Source of the DNA: Sinosporangium album
GTDB lineage: Bacteria; Actinomycetota; Actinomycetes; Streptosporangiales; Streptosporangiaceae
Assembly (NCBI RefSeq): GCF_900100605.1
Contig: NZ_FNCN01000033.1
Coordinates: 1 to 63,180, forward strand
Length of the DNA stretch: 63,180 bases
Reading direction: 5' to 3'
The notes under the pieces were generated by a model. That model was not told the DNA's origin. It searched no databases and saw nothing but the letters and a program-made list of their open reading frames with translations. Made by a program: the position numbers and the translations under genes. The number at the start of each line of letters is the position of its first letter. Positions within the stretch are counted from its first letter, which is position 1. Shown here piece by piece: positions 50,178 to 61,719 of the stretch.

Positions 50178-50785
50178 CGCATCCAGCCCTTCGCGATTGT
50201 CAGCGCACGCTGACCGTGTGGCAGTGTTGGCATGTTATCTGTCGCGGACCTTGGAATTCGCGTCCTTTTGGAGGGCAAGGTCCGGGGTGCCACCGCGGCG
50301 GTCGGCCTGCCGTTGGGCGTGGCCTTCTCCTCTTTGGCCGCGACGAATGTCTCGCGCGGGAACGGCGTACGGCCGACTGCTTCCGTCCGCGCCAAGCCTG
50401 GGAGCGCGAAGAGTGTGGGGACGTCCGATGTCACGCAGGGCCTTGTCGACCGGCTCGATGCTGCTGAGCCGCCTGTGGAGGCGGAGCTCTACTTCTTGGC
50501 CTTGATTGGTGTGTTCTTTAGTGAGACGTTGACTTAACCGATGAGCACCGCCGGCGCGCGGCCGGCCCGAAAGGCGCGAAAGAGGGTCGGTCGGAACGGG
50601 GTGGCGGCCCGCTTTCACAGGAAGCGGGACGGGAATCCCGCTCACGCCGAATTACGGAATCGGCCGAGGCCCACGGCGGAAGGCGAAGCGGCAGACGGGG
50701 GCGCCCACCCGCTCAGGCCGGAACGGGTGGGCACCGGGGCGCCGGCCGAGGATCGCCGACCGAGTTCACGTGCGAATGCGCGGCG
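50178..50785. other. 608-bp region without a supportable gene
   Basis: It lies between the 154-aa gene and lsr2. Open frames (e.g. 50232-50537 plus) have no ribosome site and no recognisable motif. The 3' part (50541-50760) is a GC-rich purine-skewed stretch. I see no tRNA and no array. Confidence 0.5.
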
Positions 50786-51121
50786 TCAGTGGGCGGCGTT
50801 GTACTGCTCGACGATGTCGCGGGCGATACGGCCTCGGGCGCTGACGTCGAGCCCGCGCTTCTTCGCCCACTCGCGGATTTCGGCGGACTTCTCGCGGGTC
50901 AGGCCGCCGGCGGGGGCCCTTCCTCGACGTCCGCGGCCCCGCTCGGGGCGGATCTTGCGAGCTCCGGAGACATACGGCGAGAGAGCCTTGCGGAGCTTCT
51001 TCGCATTCGATGTCGACAAGTCGATCTCAAAGGAGGTTCCATCGATTGCGAAAGATACCGTCTCATTCGCGGTCCCGCCGTCCAGGTCGTCTATAAGAAG
51101 CTCCCGGATCTGCTTAGCCAT
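50786..51121 (-). CDS. lsr2: Lsr2-family H-NS-like nucleoid protein
   Basis: A 111-residue Lsr2. The N-terminal dimerisation region shows LLIDDLDGGTANETVSFAID and KKLRKALSPYVSGARK. The C-terminal DNA-binding domain contains the AT-hook-like RGRRGRAP, then REKSAEIREWAKKRGLDVSA and RGRIARDIVEQYNAAH. The ATG has AAGGAG 8 nt upstream. Lsr2 silences AT-rich, often acquired, DNA. Actinomycetes usually have more than one copy, so this could be an accessory paralog beside the patchwork region on its left. Confidence 0.95.
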   Translation of the reverse strand: MAKQIRELLIDDLDGGTANETVSFAIDGTSFEIDLSTSNAKKLRKALSPYVSGARKIRPERGRGRRGRAPAGGLTREKSAEIREWAKKRGLDVSARGRIARDIVEQYNAAH

Positions 51122-51277
51122 AGTGTGGCTCCTTAGAGAGTCGGCCCCTGACTCGATGACACCTTGTTTTGCCACCATCAATAAAATGATAGTCCCATGT
51201 CCGCGACTTCCGTTTCCAAGGACACTCCGTACATGAACTTTTCCATTTCCTCTTCCCGGAAACCCCGGGAGAGGGCC

Positions 51278-51291
51278 GGGACGTAAGTCCC
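51278..51291 (+). promoter_or_regulatory. DosR/DevR box upstream of the Acg-family gene
   Basis: GGGACGTAAGTCCC is a near-perfect match to the core GGGACTTTAGTCCC, within GCCGGGACGTAAGTCCCGCG. A weaker second copy lies on the other strand at about 51303-51316 (CCGGGACTTTGTTC read on minus). Paired boxes are usual for DosR promoters. It is 101 nt before the ATG. Confidence 0.75.
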
Positions 51292-51392
51292 GCGCGATCG
51301 ATGAACAAAGTCCCGGCCCGGGGACCGAACGGCTCTGGCACTCTCGGGCCCGCCGGTCGAACCTGGACGGGACATACCGCGAGGAGGGGATT

Positions 51393-52373
51393 ATGCGCGG
51401 CCCCACAGGCGAGGAGACCACAGCGGTGTTGCGCGGAGCGATCGGCGCGGCCCTGTGGGCCCCTTCGGTGCACAACACGCAACCGTGGTCGTTCGGCCTT
51501 TCGGGCGGTGAGCTGAGCCTGCGGGCCGATGTCGACCGGCTACTGCGTGCCGGGGACGTGTCGGGCCGGGAGATGCTGGTGAGCTGCGGCGCGGCGCTGT
51601 GCAACGTGCAGATGGCACTGCTGGCCGGCGGCCACACGCCGGAGGTGCGCGTGCTGCCCGACCCGGACCGGCCCAACCTTCTGGCCACCGTACGCCTCGG
51701 TGAGGATGTGGAGGCGGACGAGCACAGCCGGATGCTGTTCGGCGAGGTGGAGCGGCGGCGCACCCATCGGGGCGGTTTCACCGACGTGCCAGTGCCGGAC
51801 GGCCTGATCGACGCCCTGGTCCGCGAGGCGGCGGCGGTGGGGGTACGGCTGACGCCGGTGCTGGCCCCGTCCGGCGTCCGGGTGATCGCCGCGCTGACGG
51901 CGGCGGCCGAGGAGATCCAGGAGCACGATCTGGACTTCTCGCTGGAGCTGCTGCGCTGGGCGCGTCCGCCGGGCGACGAGAGGGGCGAGGGGGTGCCCGC
52001 GGGGGGCTATCCGGCGGAGCCGGAGACGGCGTTCGCCCAGCGGGACTACGCCCACGGCAAGGGCTGGGGCTATGAGGCGGAGCCCGGCGCCACGGCGGGC
52101 ACGGTGGCGGTGCTCACGACGGTCGAGGACCGGCGCAAGGACTGGCTGGCCGCCGGTCAGGCGCTGCAGCGGGTGCTGCTGCGGGCCAGCGCGTCGGGGG
52201 TGAGCGCGGCGTTCCACACGCAGGCGCTGGAGATGCACCATCTGCGGGAGTTCCTGCGTGAGGAGCTGCTGTCGAACGAGCACCCCCAGATGATCATGCG
52301 TCTGGGTGTCGCGAAGGAGGGCCCGGTGCCGCCGCGCAGGGCGCTCGACGACGTCCTCGACACCGACCGTTGA
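51393..52373 (+). CDS. Acg-family FMN-binding nitroreductase-like protein
   Basis: A 326-residue member of the Acg/Rv2032 family: nitroreductase-fold proteins that bind FMN with a lid over the site and belong to the dormancy regulon. It begins with APSVHNTQPWSFGL, and later has RRTHRGGFTDVPVP, QRVLLRASASGVSAAFHTQA and HPQMIMRLG. Its function may be flavin sequestration or an unknown reduction. ATG after GAGGAGGGG. DosR-type boxes lie in the upstream region. Confidence 0.9.
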   Translation: MRGPTGEETTAVLRGAIGAALWAPSVHNTQPWSFGLSGGELSLRADVDRLLRAGDVSGREMLVSCGAALCNVQMALLAGGHTPEVRVLPDPDRPNLLATVRLGEDVEADEHSRMLFGEVERRRTHRGGFTDVPVPDGLIDALVREAAAVGVRLTPVLAPSGVRVIAALTAAAEEIQEHDLDFSLELLRWARPPGDERGEGVPAGGYPAEPETAFAQRDYAHGKGWGYEAEPGATAGTVAVLTTVEDRRKDWLAAGQALQRVLLRASASGVSAAFHTQALEMHHLREFLREELLSNEHPQMIMRLGVAKEGPVPPRRALDDVLDTDR

Positions 52374-52386
52374 GGACGGAGGGCGA

Positions 52387-52400
52387 AGGACGAAGGTCCC
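52387..52400 (+). promoter_or_regulatory. possible DosR box upstream of the DoxX-like gene
   Basis: AGGACGAAGGTCCC keeps the outer GGAC...GTCCC arms of the consensus, but the central bases differ. It lies 131 nt before the ATG, directly after the Acg-family stop. Confidence 0.45.
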
Positions 52401-52530
52401 ACGTGCAGAGGACTTCGGACAGACGAGGCGCGAGCCGTACGGCACTGCTCGCGCGGCGCGTGAAGCGATGTCCTTGTATCGGCAACAACGCCGGTTCGCC
52501 GGTGCACCACCCGCTGCAAGGAGCCGCGCC

Positions 52531-55319
<2,789 letters not shown>

Positions 55320-55355
55320 GCCATAAGAGTCCCGCTGATTCGGGTGTCAACGTCA

Positions 55356-55370
55356 GGGGCGAAAGTCCCC
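55356..55370 (-). promoter_or_regulatory. possible DosR box upstream of the PNPOx-like gene
   Basis: GGGGCGAAAGTCCCC retains GTCCC and a GGGGC arm. It sits between the stop of dosR and the PNPOx start, 37 nt before that ATG. Confidence 0.5.
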
Positions 55371-56012
55371 TCAGTCGTGTCGTTCGGCCTTCAACCTGGC
55401 GGCGAGGGCCGCGACCTGGGTGCGGCGCTGCATGTCCAGCTTGGCCAGCAGGTTGGAGACGTAGTTTTTGACGGTCTTCTCGGCGAGGAACAGCCGTTCG
55501 CCGATCTGCCGGTTGGTCAGGCCTTCGCCGATCAGCTCCAGGATCTGCCGTTCCTGGTCGGTCAGCGCGGCCAGCGGGTCTTTTCTGCTCTCCTGTTCGC
55601 GCAGCCGGGCCAGCATGGCGGCGGTGGTCTGCGGGTCGAGCAGCGACTGGCCGCGTGCCACCGTGCGCACCGCGCCCACGAGGTCGGAGCCGTGGATCTG
55701 CTTGAGCACGTAGCCCGAGGCTCCGGCCATGACGGCGTCGAACAGGGCGTCGTCGTCGGTGAAGGAGGTCAGCATCAGGCACGCCGTCTCCGGCACGCGG
55801 GAACGCACCTCACGGCAGACGGACACGCCGTCGCCGTCGGGCAGCCGGACGTCCAGGACGGCGACGTCCGGTTTGACGGCGGGGATGCGTGCGATCGCCT
55901 GCTCCGCCGTACCGGCCTCACCGACGATCTCGATGTCGCCTTCCGAGGAGAGCAGCGCCGCGACGCCCCGCCGCACCACCTCGTGATCATCCACGAGAAA
56001 CACCCGAATCAT
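55371..56012 (-). CDS. dosR: dormancy/hypoxia response regulator DosR/DevR
   Basis: A 213-residue NarL-type regulator very close in wording to mycobacterial DosR. It starts with IRVFLVDDHEVVRRG, has the phosphoacceptor D54 in DVAVLDVRLPDGDG, LTSFTDDDALFDAVMAGASG, and the DNA-binding end LTDQERQILELIGEGLTNRQ / FLAEKTVKNYVSNLLAKLDM. It should bind the GGGAC..GTCCC boxes seen before several neighbouring genes. Transcribed divergently from the phosphoketolase gene, sharing an 87-nt region with a box, which suggests autoregulation. Confidence 0.93.
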   Translation of the reverse strand: MIRVFLVDDHEVVRRGVAALLSSEGDIEIVGEAGTAEQAIARIPAVKPDVAVLDVRLPDGDGVSVCREVRSRVPETACLMLTSFTDDDALFDAVMAGASGYVLKQIHGSDLVGAVRTVARGQSLLDPQTTAAMLARLREQESRKDPLAALTDQERQILELIGEGLTNRQIGERLFLAEKTVKNYVSNLLAKLDMQRRTQVAALAARLKAERHD

Positions 56013-56048
56013 GCTTTGACACTATCCATCAGACGTCCATAGGGGTAA

Positions 56049-56062
56049 GTGACCAAGGTCCC
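56049..56062. promoter_or_regulatory. DosR box between dosR and the phosphoketolase gene
   Basis: On the minus strand GGGACCTTGGTCAC matches GGGACTTTAGTCCC at 11 of 14 positions. It lies 36 nt from the dosR start and 37 nt from the phosphoketolase ATG, so it could serve both. It also argues against the GTG at 56049 as the phosphoketolase start. Confidence 0.6.
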
Positions 56063-56099
56063 TGGGTTCACAAGGAACCTGTGGGGAAGCGTCGTTGAT

Positions 56100-58412
56100 A
56101 TGCATGTCTACGAAATCGACGCCTATTGGCGTGCGGCGAACTACCTGTCGGTCGGGCAGATCTACCTGCTGGACAACCCGCTTCTGGCCGAGCCGCTGCG
56201 GCCCGAGCATGTGAAGCCCCGGCTGCTCGGGCATTGGGGCACGACGCCGGGGCTGAACTTCTGCTTCGCCCACCTCAACCGGGTCATCGTCGAGCGCGAC
56301 CAGGACATGATCTATATCGCGGGCCCCGGACACGGCGGGCCGGCGGCCGTGGCGCACGCGTGGCTGGAGGGCACCTACAGCGAGCTGTATCCGGACGTCC
56401 CGCGCGACGCGGAGGGGATGCGCAGGCTGTTCAGGCAGTTCTCCTTCCCCGGCGGGGTGCCGAGCCATGTCGCGCCGGAGACGCCCGGGTCGATCCACGA
56501 GGGCGGTGAACTCGGGTATTCGCTGGCCCACGCCTACGGCGCGGCCTTCGACAACCCCGATCTCGTCGTGGCCTGCGTGATCGGCGACGGCGAGGCCGAG
56601 ACCGGACCGCTGGCGGCGAGCTGGCACTCCAACAAGTTCCTCGACCCGGCGCGGGACGGGATCGTGCTGCCCATCCTGCACCTCAACGGCTACAAGATCG
56701 CGAATCCGACCGTGCTGGCCCGCATCCCCGAGCAGGAGCTGATCAAGCTCCTGGAAGGGTACGGCTACCGCCCCCACCTCGTGTCCGGCGACGACCCGGC
56801 CCTCGTGCACCGGGCGATGATGGCCACCCTGGACACGGTGTTCGACCAGATCGCCGAGGTGAAAAGCGGCTCGGGCGGGCGGCTCCCCATGATCGTGCTG
56901 CGCACGCCCAAGGGGTGGACCGGGCCGCACGAGGTCGACGGCCTCCTCGTCGAGGGCACGTGGCGCGCCCACCAGGTGCCGCTGTCCCGGGTGCGGGAGG
57001 ACCCCGTGCACCTGGCCATGCTGGAGGACTGGATGCGGTCCTACCGCCCCGAGGAGCTGTTCGACTCCGACGGGAGGCCCACCCCGCCGGTCACCTCGGC
57101 CGCTCCCCGAGGGACGCGGCGCATGAGCGCCAACCCCCACGCCAACGGCGGTGAGCTGCTCCAGCCGCTGGTGCTGCCGGATTTCCGGGCTTATGCCGTA
57201 CACGTGAAGGCGCCCGCCACCGAGTGGAGCGAACCGACGCGCGTGCTGGGAGGGTTCTTGCGCGACGTGATCGAGGCCAATCCGGTGAACTTCCGGCTGA
57301 TGGGGCCCGACGAGACCGCCTCGAACCGGTTGCAGGCGGTCTTCGAGACGACCGACCGGGCCTGGAACAGCCGGATCCTCCCCACCGACGAGCACCTCGC
57401 GCCGGGCGGCCGGGTCATGGAGGTGCTGAGCGAGCACCTCTGCCAAGGCTGGCTGGAAGGCTACCTGCTCACCGGGCGGCACGGCCTGTTCAACTGCTAC
57501 GAGGCGTTCATCCACATCGTTGATGCGATGTTCAACCAGCATGCCAAGTGGCTGGAATCCGCCCGCAGGATTCCGTGGCGGCGGCCCATCGCGTCGCTGA
57601 ACTACCTGCTCTCCTCCCACGTGTGGCGGCAGGACCACAACGGGTTCAGCCACCAAGACCCCGGCTTCCTCGACATCGTCGTGAACAAGAAGGCGTCCGT
57701 GGTGCGGGTCTACCTCCCGCCGGACACCAACACGCTGCTGTCGACCGTCGACCACTGCCTACGCTCGCGCGACTACGTCAACGTGGTGGTCTCCGGCAAG
57801 CAGCCGGTGCTGGACCTGTTCTCCATGCGCGAGGCCATCGCCCACTGCACGCGGGGCGTCGGCATCCTGCCGTGGGCCTCCACCGACGAAGGGCGCGAAC
57901 CCGACGCCGTGCTGGCCTGCGCGGGCGACGTGCCGACCCTGGAGACCCTCGCCGCCGCCGCCATCCTGCGCGAGCACCTGCCCGACCTGGCGGTCCGGGT
58001 CGTCAACGTGGTGGACCTCATGCGGCTCCAACCGCCGACGGAGCACCCGCACGGCATGTCCGACGCCGAGTTCGACACGCTGTTCACCACGGACAAGCCG
58101 ATCATCTTCAACTTCCACGGCTACCCGTGGCTCATCCACCGCCTGACCTACCGCCGGAACGGCCACGACAACCTTCACGTCCGCGGCTACAAGGAGGAGG
58201 GCACCACCACCACGCCGTTCGACATGGCCATGCTCAACGACATCGACCGGTTCCACCTCGTCATGGACGTCATCGACCGCGTGCCGCACCTCGCCGCGCG
58301 GGCCGCCCACCTGCGCCAGCGCATGGCCGACGAACGGCTGCGCTGCCGGGCCTACACCCGGGAGCACGGCGAGGACCCGGCGACCATCCGCGACTGGGCC
58401 TGGCCGTACTAA
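56100..58412 (+). CDS. xfp: xylulose-5-P/fructose-6-P phosphoketolase
   Basis: A 770-residue thiamine-diphosphate enzyme splitting xylulose-5-P or fructose-6-P to acetyl-P. Motifs: [52 protein letters not shown], the ThDP motif [20 protein letters not shown], and C-terminal [23 protein letters not shown] 56100 is taken since the longer GTG start at 56049 would lie in the DosR box. Convergent with acetate kinase (21-nt gap), so acetyl-P could be cashed in as ATP under low oxygen. Confidence 0.95.
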   Translation: MHVYEIDAYWRAANYLSVGQIYLLDNPLLAEPLRPEHVKPRLLGHWGTTPGLNFCFAHLNRVIVERDQDMIYIAGPGHGGPAAVAHAWLEGTYSELYPDVPRDAEGMRRLFRQFSFPGGVPSHVAPETPGSIHEGGELGYSLAHAYGAAFDNPDLVVACVIGDGEAETGPLAASWHSNKFLDPARDGIVLPILHLNGYKIANPTVLARIPEQELIKLLEGYGYRPHLVSGDDPALVHRAMMATLDTVFDQIAEVKSGSGGRLPMIVLRTPKGWTGPHEVDGLLVEGTWRAHQVPLSRVREDPVHLAMLEDWMRSYRPEELFDSDGRPTPPVTSAAPRGTRRMSANPHANGGELLQPLVLPDFRAYAVHVKAPATEWSEPTRVLGGFLRDVIEANPVNFRLMGPDETASNRLQAVFETTDRAWNSRILPTDEHLAPGGRVMEVLSEHLCQGWLEGYLLTGRHGLFNCYEAFIHIVDAMFNQHAKWLESARRIPWRRPIASLNYLLSSHVWRQDHNGFSHQDPGFLDIVVNKKASVVRVYLPPDTNTLLSTVDHCLRSRDYVNVVVSGKQPVLDLFSMREAIAHCTRGVGILPWASTDEGREPDAVLACAGDVPTLETLAAAAILREHLPDLAVRVVNVVDLMRLQPPTEHPHGMSDAEFDTLFTTDKPIIFNFHGYPWLIHRLTYRRNGHDNLHVRGYKEEGTTTTPFDMAMLNDIDRFHLVMDVIDRVPHLAARAAHLRQRMADERLRCRAYTREHGEDPATIRDWAWPY

Positions 58413-58433
58413 GAGCCGTATTGAGCCCGCCGC

Positions 58434-59633
58434 TCAGCGTTCCCCGACGACGGCCAGGGTCTGGCGGGCGATCTCCAGCTCCTCGTCGGTGGGGACGACC
58501 AGGACGGCCACCTCCGCGCCCGGAGGCGAGATCACGCGCTCCCCGGTCGACCGGGCCTCGTTGCGGTCCTTGTCGACCGCGATGCCGAAGCGCTCCAGCC
58601 CGGCCAGTGAGCGGGCCCGGGTGCGCGTGTCGTGCTCCCCCACGCCCGCGGTGAACACGACCGCGTCGAGACGTCCGAGCAGGGCGTAGTACGCGCCGAC
58701 GTACTTCTTGATCCGCCGCGCGTACACCTCCAGTGCGAGCCCGGCGCCCTCATCCCCCGCGTCGGCCCGCCGCCACACCTCGCGCATGTCGCTCTCGCCC
58801 GCCAGCGCCAGCATGCCGCTGGCCTTCGCCAGCGCCTCCTCGGCCTCGCCGGCGCGCAGGCCGGCCTCCCGCACCAGGAACAGCGGGAGCAGCGGGTCGA
58901 CGTCCCCGCAGCGGGTGCCCATGACCAGCCCCTCCACCGGGGTCATGCCCATCGAAGTGTCGATGCTGCGCCCCCCGCTCACGGCGGCGGCGGAGGCGCC
59001 GTTGCCGAGGTGAAGGAGGATCAGGTCGAGCTCGCCGAGAGGGCGTCCGAGGAGCTTCGCGGCCCGCCCCGCCACGTAGGCGTAGGAGGTGCCGTGGAAG
59101 CCGTACCGCCGCACCCCGTGCTCGTCGGCCCAGCTCCGGGGCACGGCGTAGGTGTACGCCTCGGGCGGCAGCGTCGCATGGAAGGCGGTGTCGAACACGG
59201 CCACCTGCGGGACGCCGGGAAACATGCGCAGGGCCGTACGGATGCCCGTGACGCCCGCCGGGTTGTGGAGGGGGGCGAGCGGGGCGAGGGCTTCGATCTC
59301 CTCGATGACGGCCTCGTCGATCAGCGTCGGCTCGCGGAAGCGGGTGCCGCCGTGGACGATGCGGTGGCCGACCGCGGCGAGCCGTACGGTCGCCAGGTCC
59401 GGGCCGGCCGCGGCGAACGCCTCGACGACCGCCTCCATGGCGGTCGCGTGGTCGGGGTACGGCTCGCGCCTCTCGTAGGGCTCCCCGCCCTCCGGGCGGT
59501 GGGTCAGCCGGCCGCGGCCGTCGCCGACCCGCTCCACCAGGCCGACGGCCATGCGGTGGCGTGTCGCCGTACGGAGCAGCTCGTACTTGATCGACGACGA
59601 GCCGATGTTCAGGACGAGGACCTGGTCGCTCAC
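58434..59633 (-). CDS. ackA: acetate kinase
   Basis: A 399-residue ASKHA-fold kinase producing ATP and acetate from acetyl-P. Signatures: VLVLNIGSSSIKYELL, GHRIVHGGTRFREPTLID, VFDTAFHATLPPEAYTYAVP, RYGFHGTSYAYV, HLGNGASAAAVSGGRSIDTS and VFTAGVGEHD. The GTG start at 59633 fits the family N-terminus; the 30 codons upstream in frame have no match. It pairs metabolically with the convergent phosphoketolase. No DosR box was found in front of it. Confidence 0.95.
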   Translation of the reverse strand: MSDQVLVLNIGSSSIKYELLRTATRHRMAVGLVERVGDGRGRLTHRPEGGEPYERREPYPDHATAMEAVVEAFAAAGPDLATVRLAAVGHRIVHGGTRFREPTLIDEAVIEEIEALAPLAPLHNPAGVTGIRTALRMFPGVPQVAVFDTAFHATLPPEAYTYAVPRSWADEHGVRRYGFHGTSYAYVAGRAAKLLGRPLGELDLILLHLGNGASAAAVSGGRSIDTSMGMTPVEGLVMGTRCGDVDPLLPLFLVREAGLRAGEAEEALAKASGMLALAGESDMREVWRRADAGDEGAGLALEVYARRIKKYVGAYYALLGRLDAVVFTAGVGEHDTRTRARSLAGLERFGIAVDKDRNEARSTGERVISPPGAEVAVLVVPTDEELEIARQTLAVVGER

Positions 59634-60092
59634 GTGACGGCCCCTACCCCGGACCCTCGTGCTTAATTGCGACACTGCGTGTCGCGGCGAGGGGGCTCTT
59701 GACCCGGTGTCTTCCCTCGTCACTCCGGTCGCTACGCTCCCTGCGCTCCTCAGTGCTCAAGCCTTCATAGGGGTACCTAACCCGGCAAGGCCGCGTGCTG
59801 ACCTGAAGGCTTCACGGCGACGCCTCACGCCGGGGCCCGACACAACCGCCACAGGCCAGTGCACCAGCCTGACCAGGCGCAACGAAAATTGTCGAATTAG
59901 CCTTATAAGTATCAAGGCGGCGGCGCGCCGCGCCGCCGCAGCGGCCCTACCCCTGCCCTTGCGGGGGGCGTGCGGCCTCCGGCCGGTCCCCCCGCAAGCA
60001 GGACGGGCCGCGACCCGCGCGCACTCGCGCCGACCAGAGCCAGGCCCGCCGACCACCGGCCCGCCGCCGCCCTCGCCGCTTACATTCGGGCC
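59634..60092. other. 459-bp non-coding region with an 11-bp perfect hairpin
   Basis: No gene is supported. It holds an AT-rich patch (~59886-59917, ACGAAAATTGTCG..TTATAAGTATC), then GC inverted repeats (GGCGGCG...CGCCGCC at ~59918-59942), then a perfect 11-bp stem CTTGCGGGGGG / CCCCCCGCAAG at 59958-59968 and 59988-59998, whose 19-nt loop contains GGCCTCCGGCC. It could be a terminator, an attachment or origin-like site, or an RNA element. Confidence 0.55.
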
Positions 60093-60275
60093 ATGACACA
60101 AGAGCAGTCGCCCGACGAGGAGAACGACGTCAGCGCCGACACCCGCACCGACACCCGCACCGACGCCCGAACCGACGACTCGCCCGATCACGGCACCGTC
60201 AGGAACATCGTCACGGGAACCGTCCACGGGACGGTCATCCAAGCCGGGACCATCCACGGCAACATCAGCCTGTAG
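60093..60275 (+). CDS. 60-aa protein with a TVHGTVIQAG-type repeat motif
   Basis: After an acidic, Thr/Asp-rich linker (ADTRTDTRTDARTDDSPDHG), the last ~24 residues contain NIVTGTVHGTVIQAG followed by TIHGNISL: a glycine-spaced pattern of short beta turns. I recall the same pattern as a module in larger actinobacterial conflict or signalling proteins, but I cannot name a family. Here it forms a whole small protein. A good hairpin terminator follows 9 nt later. Confidence 0.65.
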   Translation: MTQEQSPDEENDVSADTRTDTRTDARTDDSPDHGTVRNIVTGTVHGTVIQAGTIHGNISL

Positions 60276-60283
60276 AAGGCGCA

Positions 60284-60312
60284 GGCCCCCGTACCAGCCG
60301 GGCGCGGGGGCC
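60284..60312 (+). terminator. terminator after the 60-aa gene
   Basis: GGCCCCCG and CGGGGGCC pair over 8 bp with a 13-nt loop, just past the stop. The 375 nt from here to the CPBP gene hold no gene I can support. Confidence 0.75.
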
Positions 60313-60568
60313 GCGCACCTACAGCACGACGATCGCCATGCGGTGGCCGGTCTCCACAGGTGGCTGGGGGCGATCGGCAAGCCGGGGCGAAAAGCGCGCC
60401 CCGGCTTCACGAGGGGACAGGGTTCGCGCCGACGCCGGATCTCCCGCCGCCATCCCCGGGTACTCACACGCCGTGACCGCTACCCCCCAGCCGGCGGTTA
60501 CCCCGCGTGAGCATCGGCCGGAAATAGTCTCTCCCACCGCGTTCCTGAGCCAGCGGCAGCAACAACGA

Positions 60569-60588
60569 AGCCCCCGCCGCGGGGGGCT
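60569..60588 (-). terminator. probable terminator of the CPBP-family gene
   Basis: AGCCCCC and GGGGGCT form a 7-bp stem with a 6-nt loop, ~100 nt past the minus-strand CPBP stop. Confidence 0.5.
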
Positions 60589-60687
60589 CCCGACAACAAA
60601 TACCTGAAAGATCAGTGCGACCGTCCAGGCACCACCTCCTTTCCCATGGTCGTCAGTGCATCCCTCGCCGACGCACCGCCGTCCGCC

Positions 60688-61638
60688 TCAGTCAGCCGCC
60701 GATACCGATGCCGGAGCCAGGCCGACCCCGCTACCCGGAGCCGTCAGCACAGCCGCCACCAACGCCGCCACCACCAGCCAGATCAGCAGGTCGTACCACT
60801 GCATCAGGACGCCCGCGTCATACACGCCGTGAGCCGCAATCAGCGGCCACACCGACCGCCACCGCAGGTAGAGCAGCGTCACCGCCACCCCGATCAGAGC
60901 GACCGCCACCACCCCCGCCACGGACAGATCCAAGTGGTAGGCCGTCCGCACCAGCACGGGCACGGCCACCACAGCCCACACCGGCAGCCGCGCACCCGCC
61001 AAGGCGGTCACGATGCCCGCCATCACCAGCTCTTCGACAACCGCCGACTGAAGAACGTCGTCGACGAGCAACTGCCCGTACAGCCGCATCGAAGGCTCGG
61101 CCCCAGCAACCCCCCACGTCTTCAGATGCCCGCTCAGCATGCCGCCCGCGAAGAACGCCGCCAGCCCCAGCCCCAAGACGACCAGCCCCGCGCGAACGCC
61201 TTCCCTTCCCCCCGGGCGCAGATGCGCCAGCGACATGCCACGGCGATACCCGAGCGCCGCCACCAGCAGGGCCGCCACCCCAGCGACACCCACCGTCAGC
61301 GAAACCTCTTCCACCACCGGCGGCCACCCCAGCCACGGCGATATGAAGCCGACCATGGCCAGCGCGATAGGAGCGACCCCGCACGCCGTCACCCAGGCGG
61401 GCGCACGCCCACCGGGCACAGCCCAGAACAAAACCGCAGCCATCAGCACCAGGATCAGATGCATCGACTGGTCGTCGATGACACGGACATGGGGGATGGC
61501 AGCGCCGAGCTGACGTGCCGCATCGGTCAGCGACGCCACGAGCGGGACACCGCATATGCCTGCGACCATGAGGGCGGTATGCCCCCACGCCGTCCGGCGG
61601 GCCACCAGAGGCACCCAACCGTCATAGACAGCCGACAA
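60688..61638 (-). CDS. CPBP-family intramembrane protease-like protein
   Basis: A 316-residue, ~8-helix membrane protein. The C-terminal half has the three CPBP (CAAX-processing/Abi) motifs: AVVEELVMAG (EE present, but the usual Arg of EExxxR is Gly), VRTAYHLDLS and AAHGVYDAG. Members cleave membrane-anchored or bacteriocin-type peptides. The missing Arg may alter activity. TTG start at 61638 with GAAGGG upstream; no ATG lies earlier in frame. It lies 81 nt after the TPR gene on the same strand. Confidence 0.8.
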   Translation of the reverse strand: MSAVYDGWVPLVARRTAWGHTALMVAGICGVPLVASLTDAARQLGAAIPHVRVIDDQSMHLILVLMAAVLFWAVPGGRAPAWVTACGVAPIALAMVGFISPWLGWPPVVEEVSLTVGVAGVAALLVAALGYRRGMSLAHLRPGGREGVRAGLVVLGLGLAAFFAGGMLSGHLKTWGVAGAEPSMRLYGQLLVDDVLQSAVVEELVMAGIVTALAGARLPVWAVVAVPVLVRTAYHLDLSVAGVVAVALIGVAVTLLYLRWRSVWPLIAAHGVYDAGVLMQWYDLLIWLVVAALVAAVLTAPGSGVGLAPASVSAAD

Positions 61639-61719
61639 GGAAAACCCTTCGATCGTTTCGTATGGTCATGCCGAATGAACCGGCGGGAAGAGCGGCCAGG
61701 ACCCTTCCCGCCGGACACC

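Noticed and set aside
50232-50537. 101-codon plus frame in the gap before lsr2.
   Set aside because: No recognisable motif or ribosome site, and composition unlike neighbouring genes.
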